From assembly GCA_025056115.1 (NCBI GenBank), contig JANWVM010000002.1:18524-82523 (forward strand): DNA of 64,000 nt, in the 5' to 3' direction. The notes under the pieces are model-generated. The model ran no database searches. It was given only the letters and a program-made list of their open reading frames with translations, and was not told where the DNA came from. The stretch's first letter is position 1. Each line of letters starts with the position of its first letter. Source of the stretch: Gloeomargarita sp. SKYG116 (GTDB lineage Bacteria; Cyanobacteriota; Cyanobacteriia; Gloeomargaritales; Gloeomargaritaceae). Shown piece after piece: positions 37,976 to 47,594 of this stretch. The translations under genes and the position numbers were made by a program.

Positions 37976-40003
37976 CTAGCAACCTGAATTTTCTGGGATG
38001 GGATTGGGTTGAAGGTTGCCCACTTCCTGCAAATGAATCACATCCCGATAAGGGTCCACATGAGTGACCTGGACATGGAGTTGTTCGCCTAATTTCACCG
38101 TTCGCTGCACCCGCATGGATAATTCCAGCCCCAGTTCCTCCAGCAACACCAGCACCAGGTCTCCCTCTTCCCGCAACCAGCGCAGCACTACTGCTGTCCA
38201 AACAGTGTCCGCGTGTCGCCGCAGGTATTCCAGGCTCCAATAGCGATTGGTTTGCCGTTCCACCGAGCTAGCCTCCTGGGTGGCAGCGGTCACGCCTTGC
38301 AGGATGGTCTGTAGTTCTGCCGCGTTGAATACTGGCGCCTCTCCGCGCAAGTGGGCTTTGAGTTGCCAATGGGCCAGTAAATCCCCGTAGCGTCGAATCG
38401 GAGAGGTGGCCTGGACATAGGCATCTAACCCTAGGCTGGCATGACGGGCCGGCGTCACACTGACTTCGCTCTTGGTCAAGCAACGGCGAATGGCAAACGT
38501 CCGGACTGGTCCCCCCGGCAGTTGCAACAGTTCTTCTTCTGGCGGCAATTCCGGCTGCGCTTGGGAACGGAAAGGCATCGGCAACCCGGCTGCTTGGGCG
38601 TAACGGGCCGTCACTTCCCCCGCCAGGATCATCATCTCTGCCACCAGAAAACGGGCCGGCGAGGGTTGCTGCACCTGCACTTCCACTTCGTCATCCACCA
38701 CTTTAATCGCGGCTTCCGGCATTTGAATCTGAATCGCCCCTTGGGCCAACCGCCAGGCTAATCGCCGTTGCGCCCACTGGTACAGATGGGATAGTTCTCC
38801 TTCGTTGGCCTCCTGCAGGGGCAAGAGTTCATCCACGTCGTCGTAGGTCAGCCGGTACGTAGGCCGCACCCAACTGGGCATGATCTGATAATCGGCAATT
38901 TCTCCCGACGGTTCCAGGGTTACCGCAAAGCTGAGGGCGCAACAGGTCTGACCCTGCTGCAAACTCATGGGGCCGGTAGCCAGCGCTTCAGGGAACATGG
39001 GAATCACCCCTGTAGGCAAATAGACGCTGGTGCTCCGGCGACGGGCTTCTTGGTCTAACACATCCCCCGGCGTCAGCCAGCGCGACGGGTCGGCGATATG
39101 AATCCAAATCCGTTCCTGTCCATTGGGTAGCCGTTCCCAACTCAGGCCGTCATCAATTTCGCGGGTGCTGCTGTCGTCAATCGTATAGACCTTCAGGCCC
39201 GTTAGGTCCTGGCGCCAGGGGGCATCCGGGTCAGGGGGTGGGTTGTGGATGCGCATGGTCGCCGCCTCCAAAACGGCCATCGGAAACGTTGTCGGTACAG
39301 AACTGCGGCGGATTGCCAGATTTTCGTGGGGATGCCACCAGCCCAGGGCCACCAGCAACAACCGGGCTTCGGTCGGGGTCACGGCGCGGTCCAACTGGGT
39401 CAGCAATTCCGCGACCAGGCGGGAGGGTTGCCCCTCTAAGATAACAAACTGCTCAACTTGCTCCAGGATTTGCCGTTCTTTGGCCGTCCAGGTGACCGTT
39501 TCCCCGGCCAGCGCCTGTTGCACTTTAGCGTAGAATGCCTGGGTTTCCTGCTGCTTTTGGGCTTCCTTTTGTAACTGGTGGCGGATGTCTTGGACTTGTT
39601 GCGGCGAGCGTGGTTCGTAGTACTCCCCCTTTTGCTTGAAAAAAATCCGGTCTTGACGCAGCAAGCGATGGGCCGCGTAGCACAGAGGGGGGTCGGTTTG
39701 ATTAAACAGCAACTGGGCTAATTCTTCCGGATTTACCAGCCGGTTTTCGCCGCTGAGTAACTCCCAGGCCACCTCTAGCGCTTCGGGGTCGGTGTAGGCA
39801 TCAGCGGTCTGTTCAAAGTCGGGAATATCCTCAATCGTGTAGAAACGACCGGACACAGCAAAACTGATCTGTCGCGGGTGAATGCTGTAGGTGCGCCCTT
39901 GGGCATCCGTGGCAATCCAGTTTTTCTTGCCATCCGGGCGTTGAATCACCCCCAAGCATGTCCGGCCATCCATCTCAAATTCAACTAGCGTGCCTTTTTC
40001 CAC
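37976..40003 (-). CDS. Ribonuclease R/II family exoribonuclease
   Basis: A 675-residue protein with an N-terminal OB-like region (MEKGTLVEFEMDGRTCLGVI), then the RNB catalytic domain. In this, KVYTIDDSSTREIDDGLSWE supplies the clustered Asp residues that hold magnesium, followed by HIADPSRWLTPGDVLDQEAR and RYGDLLAHWQLKAHL. A C-terminal S1-like segment completes it. It degrades RNA 3' to 5'. The size is nearer to the cyanobacterial RNase II/R protein than to full E. coli RNase R. It precedes nothing co-directional nearby except the CNB gene 157 bases away. Confidence 0.92.
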   Translation of the reverse strand: MEKGTLVEFEMDGRTCLGVIQRPDGKKNWIATDAQGRTYSIHPRQISFAVSGRFYTIEDIPDFEQTADAYTDPEALEVAWELLSGENRLVNPEELAQLLFNQTDPPLCYAAHRLLRQDRIFFKQKGEYYEPRSPQQVQDIRHQLQKEAQKQQETQAFYAKVQQALAGETVTWTAKERQILEQVEQFVILEGQPSRLVAELLTQLDRAVTPTEARLLLVALGWWHPHENLAIRRSSVPTTFPMAVLEAATMRIHNPPPDPDAPWRQDLTGLKVYTIDDSSTREIDDGLSWERLPNGQERIWIHIADPSRWLTPGDVLDQEARRRSTSVYLPTGVIPMFPEALATGPMSLQQGQTCCALSFAVTLEPSGEIADYQIMPSWVRPTYRLTYDDVDELLPLQEANEGELSHLYQWAQRRLAWRLAQGAIQIQMPEAAIKVVDDEVEVQVQQPSPARFLVAEMMILAGEVTARYAQAAGLPMPFRSQAQPELPPEEELLQLPGGPVRTFAIRRCLTKSEVSVTPARHASLGLDAYVQATSPIRRYGDLLAHWQLKAHLRGEAPVFNAAELQTILQGVTAATQEASSVERQTNRYWSLEYLRRHADTVWTAVVLRWLREEGDLVLVLLEELGLELSMRVQRTVKLGEQLHVQVTHVDPYRDVIHLQEVGNLQPNPIPENSGC

Positions 40004-40053
40004 ACGCCCCCAACCCCCTTCGGCCTGCTCTACTTCTATTATGAAATGCGCAC

Positions 40054-40653
40054 CTAAAGCTCCCGGCGTCCCTCCAGTGCCTTGGCCAGCGTCAGTTCAT
40101 CGGCGTATTCCAAATCTCCTCCCATGGGCAGTCCAAAGGCGATGCGGGTCACCCGCGTTAAGGGTTTGAGCAAGCGCCCCAGGTACAGGATCGTCGTTTC
40201 TCCCTCTATCGTGGGGCTGAGGGCCAAGATCACTTCCTTGATTGGGTTTTCCCCAACCCGTTTCACCAGGGCATTAATCGTCAACTGTTCTGGACCAATG
40301 CCATCCATCGGCGAAATCACCCCCCCCAGGACGTGATACTTCCCCCGGTACTCGCGGGTCTTCTCCAGGGCAATCACATCCCGAGAGTCGCTCACCACAC
40401 AGATTACGTGGTCGTCCCGGTGCGGGTCAGCGCAAATTTCGCACACCGGCTCGGCGGACAAGTGATAGCAAATTTGGCAATGCCCCACCTGCTGCTTGGC
40501 GTCTAACAGGGCTTGGGCCAACGCTTGCACCTCCGTTTCCGGTTGCTTGAGCAGATAGAGGGCAATTCGCTGGGCTGACTTGGGGCCAATCCCTGGCAAC
40601 CGCTGCAACCGTTCAATCAGGCGAGCCAGGGGACGGGTGTAGGCAGCACTCAA
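40054..40653 (-). CDS. recR: Recombination mediator RecR
   Basis: A 199-residue protein, normal for RecR. It has an HhH segment ([20 protein letters not shown]), the Cys4 zinc finger ([16 protein letters not shown]) and a Toprim domain ([20 protein letters not shown], then [18 protein letters not shown]). RecR works with RecO and RecF to load RecA on gapped DNA. The gene lies 9 bases after msrB on the same strand and 50 bases before the RNase R/II gene. Confidence 0.97.
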   Translation of the reverse strand: MSAAYTRPLARLIERLQRLPGIGPKSAQRIALYLLKQPETEVQALAQALLDAKQQVGHCQICYHLSAEPVCEICADPHRDDHVICVVSDSRDVIALEKTREYRGKYHVLGGVISPMDGIGPEQLTINALVKRVGENPIKEVILALSPTIEGETTILYLGRLLKPLTRVTRIAFGLPMGGDLEYADELTLAKALEGRREL

Positions 40654-40662
40654 AGCTGATTC

Positions 40663-41073
40663 CTAGGGTTTGGTTTCCCCTTCCGGAACAAAAACCAAGG
40701 CGACGCCATTAATACAGTAACGCAAGCCGGTTGGGGCGGGACCATCAGGAAAAACGTGACCCAGGTGACCCCCACAGCGCTGGCAATGCACCTCGATCCG
40801 CCGCATCCCGTAGGAAAAATCTTCACTGGTGCCAATCGCCCCGGCCACGGGCGCATAAAAGCTCGGCCACCCCGTGCCACTATTGAACTTGGTTTCGGAC
40901 GTAAACAGCAGGGCGCCACAGCCAGCACAGTAGTACTTGCCAGGGGCGTAATTTTTGTCCAGGGGGCTGCTACCCGGTCGCTCCGTGCCGTGCTGGCGTA
41001 ACACGCGGAACTGCTCAGGCGTCAAAATCTTTTGCCATTCCTCGTCAGTGCGGGGTAGGGAGGCCGGATTCAT
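40663..41073 (-). CDS. msrB: Peptide-methionine (R)-S-oxide reductase MsrB
   Basis: A 136-residue protein with two zinc CxxC pairs (YYCAGCGALL and HCQRCGGHLGHVF), the FNSGTGWPSFYAPV motif and the catalytic Cys in LRYCINGVALVF. It reduces the R epimer of methionine sulfoxide, repairing oxidised proteins. The length is typical of single-domain MsrB. It is divergent from guaA across a short intergenic region. Confidence 0.96.
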   Translation of the reverse strand: MNPASLPRTDEEWQKILTPEQFRVLRQHGTERPGSSPLDKNYAPGKYYCAGCGALLFTSETKFNSGTGWPSFYAPVAGAIGTSEDFSYGMRRIEVHCQRCGGHLGHVFPDGPAPTGLRYCINGVALVFVPEGETKP

Positions 41074-41128
41074 AAGTGATTATCCCAACACGTACCTGAT
41101 CCCCATGATAGATGACTTTTAACATAAC

Positions 41129-41156
41129 TTCACAGACCCCCGCCAGGAAGTACAAT
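41129..41156 (+). promoter_or_regulatory. Sigma70-type promoter for guaA
   Basis: TTCACA (41129-41134) and TACAAT (41151-41156) are separated by 16 bases, a good -35/-10 pair. Transcription would start near 41163. This lies downstream of the first possible ATG of the guaA frame (41112), which argues that translation starts later, at GTG 41190 or ATG 41226. Confidence 0.55.
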
Positions 41157-41189
41157 GAAAAACAGTTCCCTTTGAGTCGCAATCGCCCT

Positions 41190-42773
41190 GTGGAGTACGC
41201 AACGGCAGAACCGTCCCGTCGGCAAATGATTGCCATTTTGGACTTCGGGTCGCAGTACTCCGAATTGATTGCCCGGCGGATTCGGGAAACGCAAGTTTAT
41301 TCGGAACTGCTGCCCTACCATACCAGCGCTGAAGAACTGCGACGCCTCCAGCCCCGCGGCATTATCTTATCGGGTGGCCCCAATTCCGTCTATGACCGGG
41401 GAGCGCCCCAGTGTGACCCGGAAATTTGGAATTTGGGGATCCCCATTCTCGGGGTGTGTTACGGTATGCAGTTAATGGTGCAGCAGTTGGGGGGCAAGGT
41501 GGTGCGTTCAGCCCTCGGGGAATACGGTAAAGCGGCGCTGCATATTGACGACCCCACCGACTTGCTGACCAATGTGGAAGACGGCACCATCATGTGGATG
41601 AGCCACGGGGACAGCGTGGTGCAATTGCCGGAGGGATTTTCCATCTTGGCCCACACCGAAAACTGTCCCTGCGCAGCGCTGGCCCACCACGAACGCAACC
41701 TCTACGGCGTCCAATTCCACCCGGAAGTGGCCCATTCGCAAGGGGGCATGGCGATCATTCGCAATTTCGTCTATCACATCTGTGGCTGTGAACCCACCTG
41801 GACCACGGCGGCGTTTGTCGAAGAGGCGATCAATGAAATCCGAGCCAAGGTGGGCAACAAGCGGGTGTTGCTGGCCTTGTCCGGGGGGGTGGATTCCTCG
41901 ACCCTGGCGTTTTTATTGCACCGGGCCATCGGCAACCAGCTCACCTGCGTCTTTATTGACCAGGGCTTCATGCGCAAGTTGGAACCGGAGCGGTTGCTCA
42001 AGCTGTTCCACGAGCAATTTCACATCCCGGTGGAGTATGTCAATGCGCGGGAGCAATTCTTAGAGGCGATTAAAGGCGTCACTGACCCCGAAGAAAAACG
42101 GCGGATCATTGGCCATGAATTTATCCGGGTATTCGAGCGGGAATCGCAACGGTTGGGGCCATTTGATTACCTGGCGCAAGGAACGCTCTACCCTGATGTG
42201 ATTGAATCCGCCGGCGGCCCAGTGGACCCCCAAACGGGTGAACGGGTGGCGGTCAAAATTAAGAGTCACCACAACGTGGGCGGATTGCCGAAAAATCTCC
42301 AGTTCAAGCTCATCGAACCCCTGCGGCGCCTGTTCAAGGATGAGGTGCGCAAAGTGGCCCGGTCGCTAGGATTGCCGGAAGAGATTGTGCAGCGACAGCC
42401 ATTTCCAGGACCAGGGCTAGCGATCCGGATCATTGGGGAAGTGACGCCGGAACGTCTAGAAATGCTGCGGGAAGCCGACTGGATTGTGCGCCAGGAAATT
42501 AACCGGCACGGGTTATATAACCAACTCTGGCAAGCCTTTGCCGTCTTGTTGCCGGTGCGGTCGGTGGGGGTGATGGGGGATAAACGCACCTATGCTTACC
42601 CGGTTGTGTTGCGTCTGGTGACCAGCGAAGATGGCATGACGGCAGACTGGGCCAAGGTGCCCCATGAATTTTTGGAATTGGTGGCCAATCGCATTGTCAA
42701 CGAGGTGCCGGGGATTAACCGGGTGGTGTACGATATCACCTCTAAACCGCCGGGAACCATCGAGTGGGAGTAA
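41190..42773 (+). CDS. guaA: GMP synthase (glutamine-hydrolysing)
   Basis: A 527-residue protein. The glutaminase domain ([19 protein letters not shown]) has catalytic Cys in GVCYGMQ and His/Glu in FHPEVAHS. The ATP-pyrophosphatase domain follows, with P-loop [11 protein letters not shown], and the C-terminal dimerisation domain ends KPPGTIEWE. It makes GMP from XMP, ATP and glutamine. I favour GTG 41190 because a promoter at 41129-41156 lies after the ATG at 41112. ATG 41226 is the alternative, beginning right at MIAILDFG. Confidence 0.95.
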   Translation: MEYATAEPSRRQMIAILDFGSQYSELIARRIRETQVYSELLPYHTSAEELRRLQPRGIILSGGPNSVYDRGAPQCDPEIWNLGIPILGVCYGMQLMVQQLGGKVVRSALGEYGKAALHIDDPTDLLTNVEDGTIMWMSHGDSVVQLPEGFSILAHTENCPCAALAHHERNLYGVQFHPEVAHSQGGMAIIRNFVYHICGCEPTWTTAAFVEEAINEIRAKVGNKRVLLALSGGVDSSTLAFLLHRAIGNQLTCVFIDQGFMRKLEPERLLKLFHEQFHIPVEYVNAREQFLEAIKGVTDPEEKRRIIGHEFIRVFERESQRLGPFDYLAQGTLYPDVIESAGGPVDPQTGERVAVKIKSHHNVGGLPKNLQFKLIEPLRRLFKDEVRKVARSLGLPEEIVQRQPFPGPGLAIRIIGEVTPERLEMLREADWIVRQEINRHGLYNQLWQAFAVLLPVRSVGVMGDKRTYAYPVVLRLVTSEDGMTADWAKVPHEFLELVANRIVNEVPGINRVVYDITSKPPGTIEWE

Positions 42774-42961
42774 AAAATGAGGGGGCGAGGTGGTCGGCAG
42801 GCAGGGCATGGGTTATACTGCACTCTTGGTGTGACTTGCTCAGCGATGGGAATAGTTGCACCCACACGTGTCGTGGTTGGAGAAGGTGCTTGGGGTACGT
42901 TGAAGTACTGGTGCGACGGCGGCTCTCCTAGCGCAGTGACGTTGGTTATTTTCGAGAACCT
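42774..42961 (+). promoter_or_regulatory. folE promoter and possibly structured leader
   Basis: A -10-like TATACT (42814-42819) suggests a leader of roughly 135 bases before folE. Inside it, CCACACGTGTCGTGG can fold on itself (CCAC/GTGG), nested within GCACC...GGTGC arms, and further GC-rich segments follow (GCGACGGCGGCTCTCC). It matches no riboswitch class I know. The ribosome site before folE is not obvious. Confidence 0.35.
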
Positions 42962-43765
42962 ATGACTTTGACCCCTCGTTTTACGAATCCGGCCACCAAC
43001 GGGCATATGGAGACCCTGGCGGCAGATGATTCCCTGGTTTGGGTGACCCACCCTAGTCCTGACCTGTACTTGGGTGATGAGCCAGTCGCCCGTAGTCAAA
43101 AAACCGACCCGGAGTTGGGACGGCGAGTAGCGCAATTTCTGATTGAAAAGGGTGTCGCCACCCCCCAGGTCGAAACTGGCCTAGACGACACTCAGAAACG
43201 CACGTTGATTGCTTGGCATTTTGCGCGGATTATGGAGGCGTTGGGGCTGGATTTGCGCGACGACAGCCTGGCTGAGACGCCTAAGCGAGTGGCCCAGATG
43301 TATGTGGATGAAATTTTCTACGGCCTGGACTGGCGCAACTTCCCCAAGTGCACCACGGTTGAAAACAAAATGGGCTACAGCTCGATGGTGGTGGAGCGCA
43401 ACATCAACGTCCAGAGCAACTGTGAACACCATTTTGTAATTATTGATGGCCGGGCGCATGTGGCTTATATCCCCAAGCGAAAGGTGTTAGGCCTGTCAAA
43501 AATCAACCGGATTGTGGAGTACTTTGCCAAGCGGCCCCAGATCCAGGAGCGGTTGACGGAACAGATTTTCTATGCCTTGTCTTACATACTGGAAACGGAA
43601 GACATTGCGGTGGTGATCCAGGCCAAGCACTACTGCGTCAAGTCACGGGGAGTCGAAGACGTGAATTCAGATACGGTTACCAGCAAGTTGGGGGGAGTGT
43701 TTCTGCAGAACACGGCCACCCGGTCAGAGTTCATGCGGGTTGTGAACACGGTGATCGCGCCCTAG
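42962..43765 (+). CDS. folE: GTP cyclohydrolase I
   Basis: A 267-residue protein. After an N-terminal extension of about 60 residues, the catalytic core reads ETPKRVAQMYVDEIFYGLDW, then NCEHHFVIIDGRAHVAYIPK (zinc Cys-His plus catalytic His), then AKHYCVKSRGVED (second zinc Cys). It opens GTP to dihydroneopterin triphosphate for folate and pterin synthesis. It is longer than the E. coli enzyme (222) because of the N-terminal extension, which is common in cyanobacteria. Confidence 0.95.
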   Translation: MTLTPRFTNPATNGHMETLAADDSLVWVTHPSPDLYLGDEPVARSQKTDPELGRRVAQFLIEKGVATPQVETGLDDTQKRTLIAWHFARIMEALGLDLRDDSLAETPKRVAQMYVDEIFYGLDWRNFPKCTTVENKMGYSSMVVERNINVQSNCEHHFVIIDGRAHVAYIPKRKVLGLSKINRIVEYFAKRPQIQERLTEQIFYALSYILETEDIAVVIQAKHYCVKSRGVEDVNSDTVTSKLGGVFLQNTATRSEFMRVVNTVIAP

Positions 43766-43806
43766 GGGTTTTCGTGTAAGCTACTCGTTAGGACGCAGGT
43801 GACCCT

Positions 43807-44259
43807 ATGGACGCGATGTTGCCGGAACTAGAGGAAGCTGACCGTGCCTCCCGTTTGACCGACGATGTGGAGACGGTGATCAGTTCATTGGCCGAACCCG
43901 ATTCAGCCCAGGTTAGCCATTTGGATCAGGGGTGCATCTGGCGATTCCGCTACGGCACAGCAGAGGTTTACGTGCAAATGACCGGCACCACTCCTGACGA
44001 TATGCTGACGGTTTGGTCAAGTGTCCTCAAGTTACCTGTGCAGCAGCAGACCGAGCTATTCCAACACCTCCTGGAATTGAATTGGGCGACAACCATGGAG
44101 GCCCGGTTTGCCATCTTGAACCAGGAGGTTGTGGTCGTGGGCACTCGTTCCCTGCAGGATTTAGACCCGTCAGAGACAGCCCGGTTAATCACTGTGGTAG
44201 CCTCGCTGGCCGACCTTTACGATCAAGATTTAAAGGCGCGCTTTCCGGCGGTTCAATGA
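43807..44259 (+). CDS. YbjN-domain protein
   Basis: A 150-residue protein with the YbjN (type III chaperone-like) fold: CIWRFRYGTAEVYVQMTGTT, VWSSVLKLPVQQQTELFQHL, ELNWATTMEARFAILNQEVV and a final helical stretch (ETARLITVVASLADLYDQDL). YbjN proteins are cytoplasmic and poorly understood. The stop overlaps the ABC exporter ATG (ATGA), so translation is coupled. Confidence 0.75.
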   Translation: MDAMLPELEEADRASRLTDDVETVISSLAEPDSAQVSHLDQGCIWRFRYGTAEVYVQMTGTTPDDMLTVWSSVLKLPVQQQTELFQHLLELNWATTMEARFAILNQEVVVVGTRSLQDLDPSETARLITVVASLADLYDQDLKARFPAVQ

Positions 44260-46088
44260 AGTATTGGCGTACTTATGTAAAACGTCTGGTCAGACAGCCA
44301 GCATACCGTTTAGTTCTTCACATCCTGAACAAATATCGGCTCCGGCTACTATTCACTTTTCTGCTCGGTTCAGGTGTCGCTTTTCTAGAGGGTTCAACCT
44401 ACGTTTTAATTTATTTAGCCTTAGGCGTCCTTAGTGGCACAAAAATTGACATGCCTTTTGTTGGCGACAGATTGCTTCATTGGCCTAAACCCCAAGTTGT
44501 GTCCCTCTTAATCGGTGCGGCAATCTTAGTACAAATTTTTCAATCGGCTCTGAAATATACTAGTGCTTTAATCACAGCTTACCTGGGCAATCGCATCAAT
44601 CTTTACCTGAAAGAGAGAATCATGCATCGTATCTTTGGTTTTAGCTATGCTTGTATTACGCGCTACCGATATGGCGAACTTTTGGATTATATCAGCACCT
44701 CAGGAATGACAATTAGCATTCTCATTCAAACCTGGAATCGCTTGATATTGCATAGCCTCATGACAATTGCTTATTTGGCTGTTTTGATTTGGATTTCACC
44801 CATTTTACTTATAGCAACATTAATTGTTTCTGCGGGCTTATTGTTGATACAGCGGCAAGTTGTTCCTAGGATTGAAAAAAATTCTCGGAAGCTAGCAAAT
44901 AATACGGTACTGGTCGATAGTTTCATCGTCGAATCTATTCAGGGGATACGCTTAATTTACAGCTTTAATCAACAATTGCAGATTTTGAAAAAATTGCATC
45001 ATTTACAAATGGATTTGCTAAAACTCAATGACCGGCAGGTTCGTTGGAGCGCTTTACCTCAGCCTCTTTCCCAGGCCCTGGTAACAACTATCCTAGGAAT
45101 TATGTTGCTGTTTGGTTTGTGGATACTGAGTCAAGACCGTCCGCTCAACTTGGTCTTACCGGCACTTGCTACTTTTATTTCAGCATACAATCGCTTTGCT
45201 AATCAAGGGCAATCAGTTGTCAACCAATTGGCAGACTTGGCCCAAAGATTTGGCGCTGTTGCTCGATTAAATGAGTTCTTAACCAACGAGGACAAAGAAT
45301 TTTTACGGGTTGAAGGTAAGCCATTTCCAGGACTGCGGCGGGAAATTCGCTTTGACCGGGTGACGTTGCAATATCCGGGGACAGAAACGCCAGCGCTAGT
45401 GGAGGTGAGTTTTACCTTGCCGGCGGGAAAGGTGACGGCTTTGGTAGGGGCGTCCGGTGCGGGAAAATCGTCGGTGGCGGATTTGCTGGTTGGGCTGTAC
45501 GAACCGACAGCGGGCCGGATTTTAATTGACGGTGTGGACCGGCGGGAATTGTCGCTAGCAGATTGGTGGGCGCGATTGGGGGTGGTCAGTCAGGATAATT
45601 TTGTGTTCAATACCACGATCCGGGAAAACATTCGCTTTGGCCGGTTAAACGCGACGGATGCGGAAGTCGAACGGGCAGCGGAGGCAGCCTATGCAGCGGA
45701 ATTTATCGAACGGTTGCCCCAAGGCTACGACACGGTGGTCGGGGAACGGGGTTACCGGCTCTCGGGTGGGCAACGGCAGCGGTTAGCGCTAGCGCGAGCT
45801 ATCTTGCGACAGCCAGAGATTTTGGTCCTAGACGAGGCCACGTCGGCATTGGATTCCCATTCGGAGGCCCTCGTGCAAAAGGCGCTGTATGAATTCCAAA
45901 AACAGCGGACGGTTCTGGTCATTGCCCACCGCTTGTCCACCATTCGCCACGCTGACCAGATTCTCGTGCTGGAAAAGGGGCAGTTGGTGGAACAGGGCAC
46001 CCACGAGGAGTTGCTGGCGCAAGGAGGGTATTACGCTCGGTACTGGCGGTTGCAGGTAGAGGGGCAGCCGTCGGCGGCTTTAACCTAG
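44256..46088 (+). CDS. ABC exporter, fused membrane and ATPase domains
   Basis: A 610-residue half-transporter starting MKYWRTYVKRLVRQ at ATG 44256, which overlaps the ybjN stop. The N-terminal 330 residues form a six-helix exporter domain; the C-terminal part is a complete nucleotide-binding domain: Walker A GASGAGKSSV, signature LSGGQRQRLALARAI, Walker B EILVLDEATSALD and switch His (IAHRLST). It resembles MsbA/HlyB-type lipid or peptide exporters, substrate unknown. The membrane half is much richer in AT and uses TTA/ATT-type codons, while the ATPase half matches the GC-rich neighbours: one 60-base line at 44761 has 19 G+C, one at 45481 has 33. Confidence 0.92.
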   Translation: MKYWRTYVKRLVRQPAYRLVLHILNKYRLRLLFTFLLGSGVAFLEGSTYVLIYLALGVLSGTKIDMPFVGDRLLHWPKPQVVSLLIGAAILVQIFQSALKYTSALITAYLGNRINLYLKERIMHRIFGFSYACITRYRYGELLDYISTSGMTISILIQTWNRLILHSLMTIAYLAVLIWISPILLIATLIVSAGLLLIQRQVVPRIEKNSRKLANNTVLVDSFIVESIQGIRLIYSFNQQLQILKKLHHLQMDLLKLNDRQVRWSALPQPLSQALVTTILGIMLLFGLWILSQDRPLNLVLPALATFISAYNRFANQGQSVVNQLADLAQRFGAVARLNEFLTNEDKEFLRVEGKPFPGLRREIRFDRVTLQYPGTETPALVEVSFTLPAGKVTALVGASGAGKSSVADLLVGLYEPTAGRILIDGVDRRELSLADWWARLGVVSQDNFVFNTTIRENIRFGRLNATDAEVERAAEAAYAAEFIERLPQGYDTVVGERGYRLSGGQRQRLALARAILRQPEILVLDEATSALDSHSEALVQKALYEFQKQRTVLVIAHRLSTIRHADQILVLEKGQLVEQGTHEELLAQGGYYARYWRLQVEGQPSAALT

Positions 46089-46122
46089 GTGTTATGCTAG
46101 GGCTAAACGCTGAGGATAGGCT

Positions 46123-46473
46123 ATGACATGGGCACTGGTAACGGTCTGTGGCTACGTGGCGGCCAAACCAACCATTCGCCACTTTGAGCGAGGGACAGTA
46201 TTGTGCAGTTTTCCGCTGTATGTGAGCCGGCGCAGAGGGGATAGTGAAGAGGCGCCTCCCTTGAAATTTCAGGTGGATGTTTGGGGCAATCAGGCGGAAA
46301 CAGCCATGAATTTATTAGATAAGGGAGCGCGACCAACGGTGACCGGGCGGTTAGACGAGGAGCACTACACCGATAAAGATGGGCAACCGGCAACGGCGCT
46401 GCGGATTCGGTTCGCGGAAATTTTAGACTATGGGGTGAAATCGAGCGAAGAACCGACGCCGGCCAGTGCATGA
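46123..46473 (+). CDS. ssb: Single-stranded DNA-binding protein
   Basis: A 116-residue OB-fold protein (MTWALVTVCGYVAAKPTIRH) with SSB-type features: FPLYVSRRRG, LKFQVDVWGNQAETAMNLLD, ARPTVTGRLDEEHYTDKDGQ. It lacks the long acidic C-terminal tail (DDDIPF) of E. coli SSB and ends EEPTPASA, so partner binding through that tail is not expected. Its stop overlaps ribD by 4 bases. Confidence 0.88.
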   Translation: MTWALVTVCGYVAAKPTIRHFERGTVLCSFPLYVSRRRGDSEEAPPLKFQVDVWGNQAETAMNLLDKGARPTVTGRLDEEHYTDKDGQPATALRIRFAEILDYGVKSSEEPTPASA

Positions 46474-47570
46474 CCGAAGACGAACGCTACATGGCTCGCT
46501 GTCTAGCATTAGCGCGGCAGGCGTGGGGGCGCACCAGTCCCAATCCCTTGGTAGGGTCGGTCGTGGTCCGGGAGGGGCAGGTCGTAGGGGAGGGCTTTCA
46601 TCCCCAGGCGGGCCAACCCCATGCCGAAGTATTTGCGCTGCGGCAGGCCAGAGAGCAGGCCCAGGGAGCGACGCTCTACGTGAATTTGGAGCCTTGTAAT
46701 CACCACGGTCGGACGCCCCCCTGCACCGAAGCCATCCTACAGGCGGGAATTCGCCGGGTGGTGGTAGGTGTCATTGACCCAGACCCACGGGTAGCTGGCA
46801 GCGGGATAGCGCGGTTGCAGCAGGCGGGGATTGAGGTAACAGTGGGGGTTTTAGAAAAGGAGTGTCGTGAACTTAACGAGGCGTTTTTCCACCGGGTGCG
46901 TACAGGGCGAGCGTTTGGGATATTGAAATATGCGATGACCTTGGATGGGAAGATTGCCAGCGCCACCGGCGATAGTCTGTGGGTTACAGGTCCCGAGTCG
47001 CGGCAATGGGTGTATCGGTTGCGCTCAGGCTGTGATGCAGTCATTACGGGGGGGAATACAGTACGGCGCGATAATCCATCCTTGACCACCCATGGAGTCA
47101 CAGCCCATTCGCCCCTGCGAGTAGTGTTGTCGCGGTCGCTAGGCCTGCCCCTCGACGCCAAGGTCTGGCAAGTGGATGACCAACAGCGCACGCTCTTAAT
47201 CACACCTCCCCAAATGGCTCCCCTGCCGCCGGTGATCAAACAATTACAGGCGCTGGGGGTGGAATGGCTGCCGCTGGACCCCTGTGACCCCATCACCGTG
47301 AGCCACGCGCTGGCGCAACGAGGGTGCAATGCCGTGTTGTGGGAGTGTGGCGGGCGATTGGCAGCGCCAGCAATCCGGCAGGGAGCCGTGCAAAAAGTCA
47401 TTGCGTTCATCGCGCCCAAGTTGATTGGGGGAGAAGCGGCACCGACGCCAGTGGGGGATTTGGGACTCACCCAAATGCAACAGGCCATTCCTCTGGAGCG
47501 TTGCCAGTGGGAGGCGGTGGGTCAGGATTGGGTGGTGCAGGGCTATTTGCCGGCGGACTCAGTACCCTAG
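46470..47570 (+). CDS. ribD: Bifunctional pyrimidine deaminase/reductase RibD
   Basis: A 366-residue protein. The N-terminal deaminase domain has the zinc motif QPHAEVFAL and LEPCNHHGRTPPC; the C-terminal reductase domain begins at FGILKYAMTLDGKIASATGD. It carries out the second and third steps of riboflavin synthesis. Length is typical. The ATG overlaps the ssb stop. It is followed after 24 bases by the SafE-like gene. Confidence 0.96.
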   Translation: MTEDERYMARCLALARQAWGRTSPNPLVGSVVVREGQVVGEGFHPQAGQPHAEVFALRQAREQAQGATLYVNLEPCNHHGRTPPCTEAILQAGIRRVVVGVIDPDPRVAGSGIARLQQAGIEVTVGVLEKECRELNEAFFHRVRTGRAFGILKYAMTLDGKIASATGDSLWVTGPESRQWVYRLRSGCDAVITGGNTVRRDNPSLTTHGVTAHSPLRVVLSRSLGLPLDAKVWQVDDQQRTLLITPPQMAPLPPVIKQLQALGVEWLPLDPCDPITVSHALAQRGCNAVLWECGGRLAAPAIRQGAVQKVIAFIAPKLIGGEAAPTPVGDLGLTQMQQAIPLERCQWEAVGQDWVVQGYLPADSVP

Positions 47571-47594
47571 AGTCAGCCGCCGCAGTTACCGCTG

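Noticed and set aside
42774..42961. tRNA or known riboswitch upstream of folE
   Set aside because: No T-loop (GTTCGA-type) and no cloverleaf; it does not match the THF or other riboswitch cores I know. Kept only as a leader of unknown structure.
44013..44255. N-terminal extension of the ABC exporter frame
   Set aside because: This part overlaps ybjN in a different frame; the exporter starts at ATG 44256 with an ATGA overlap and typical MKYW... start.
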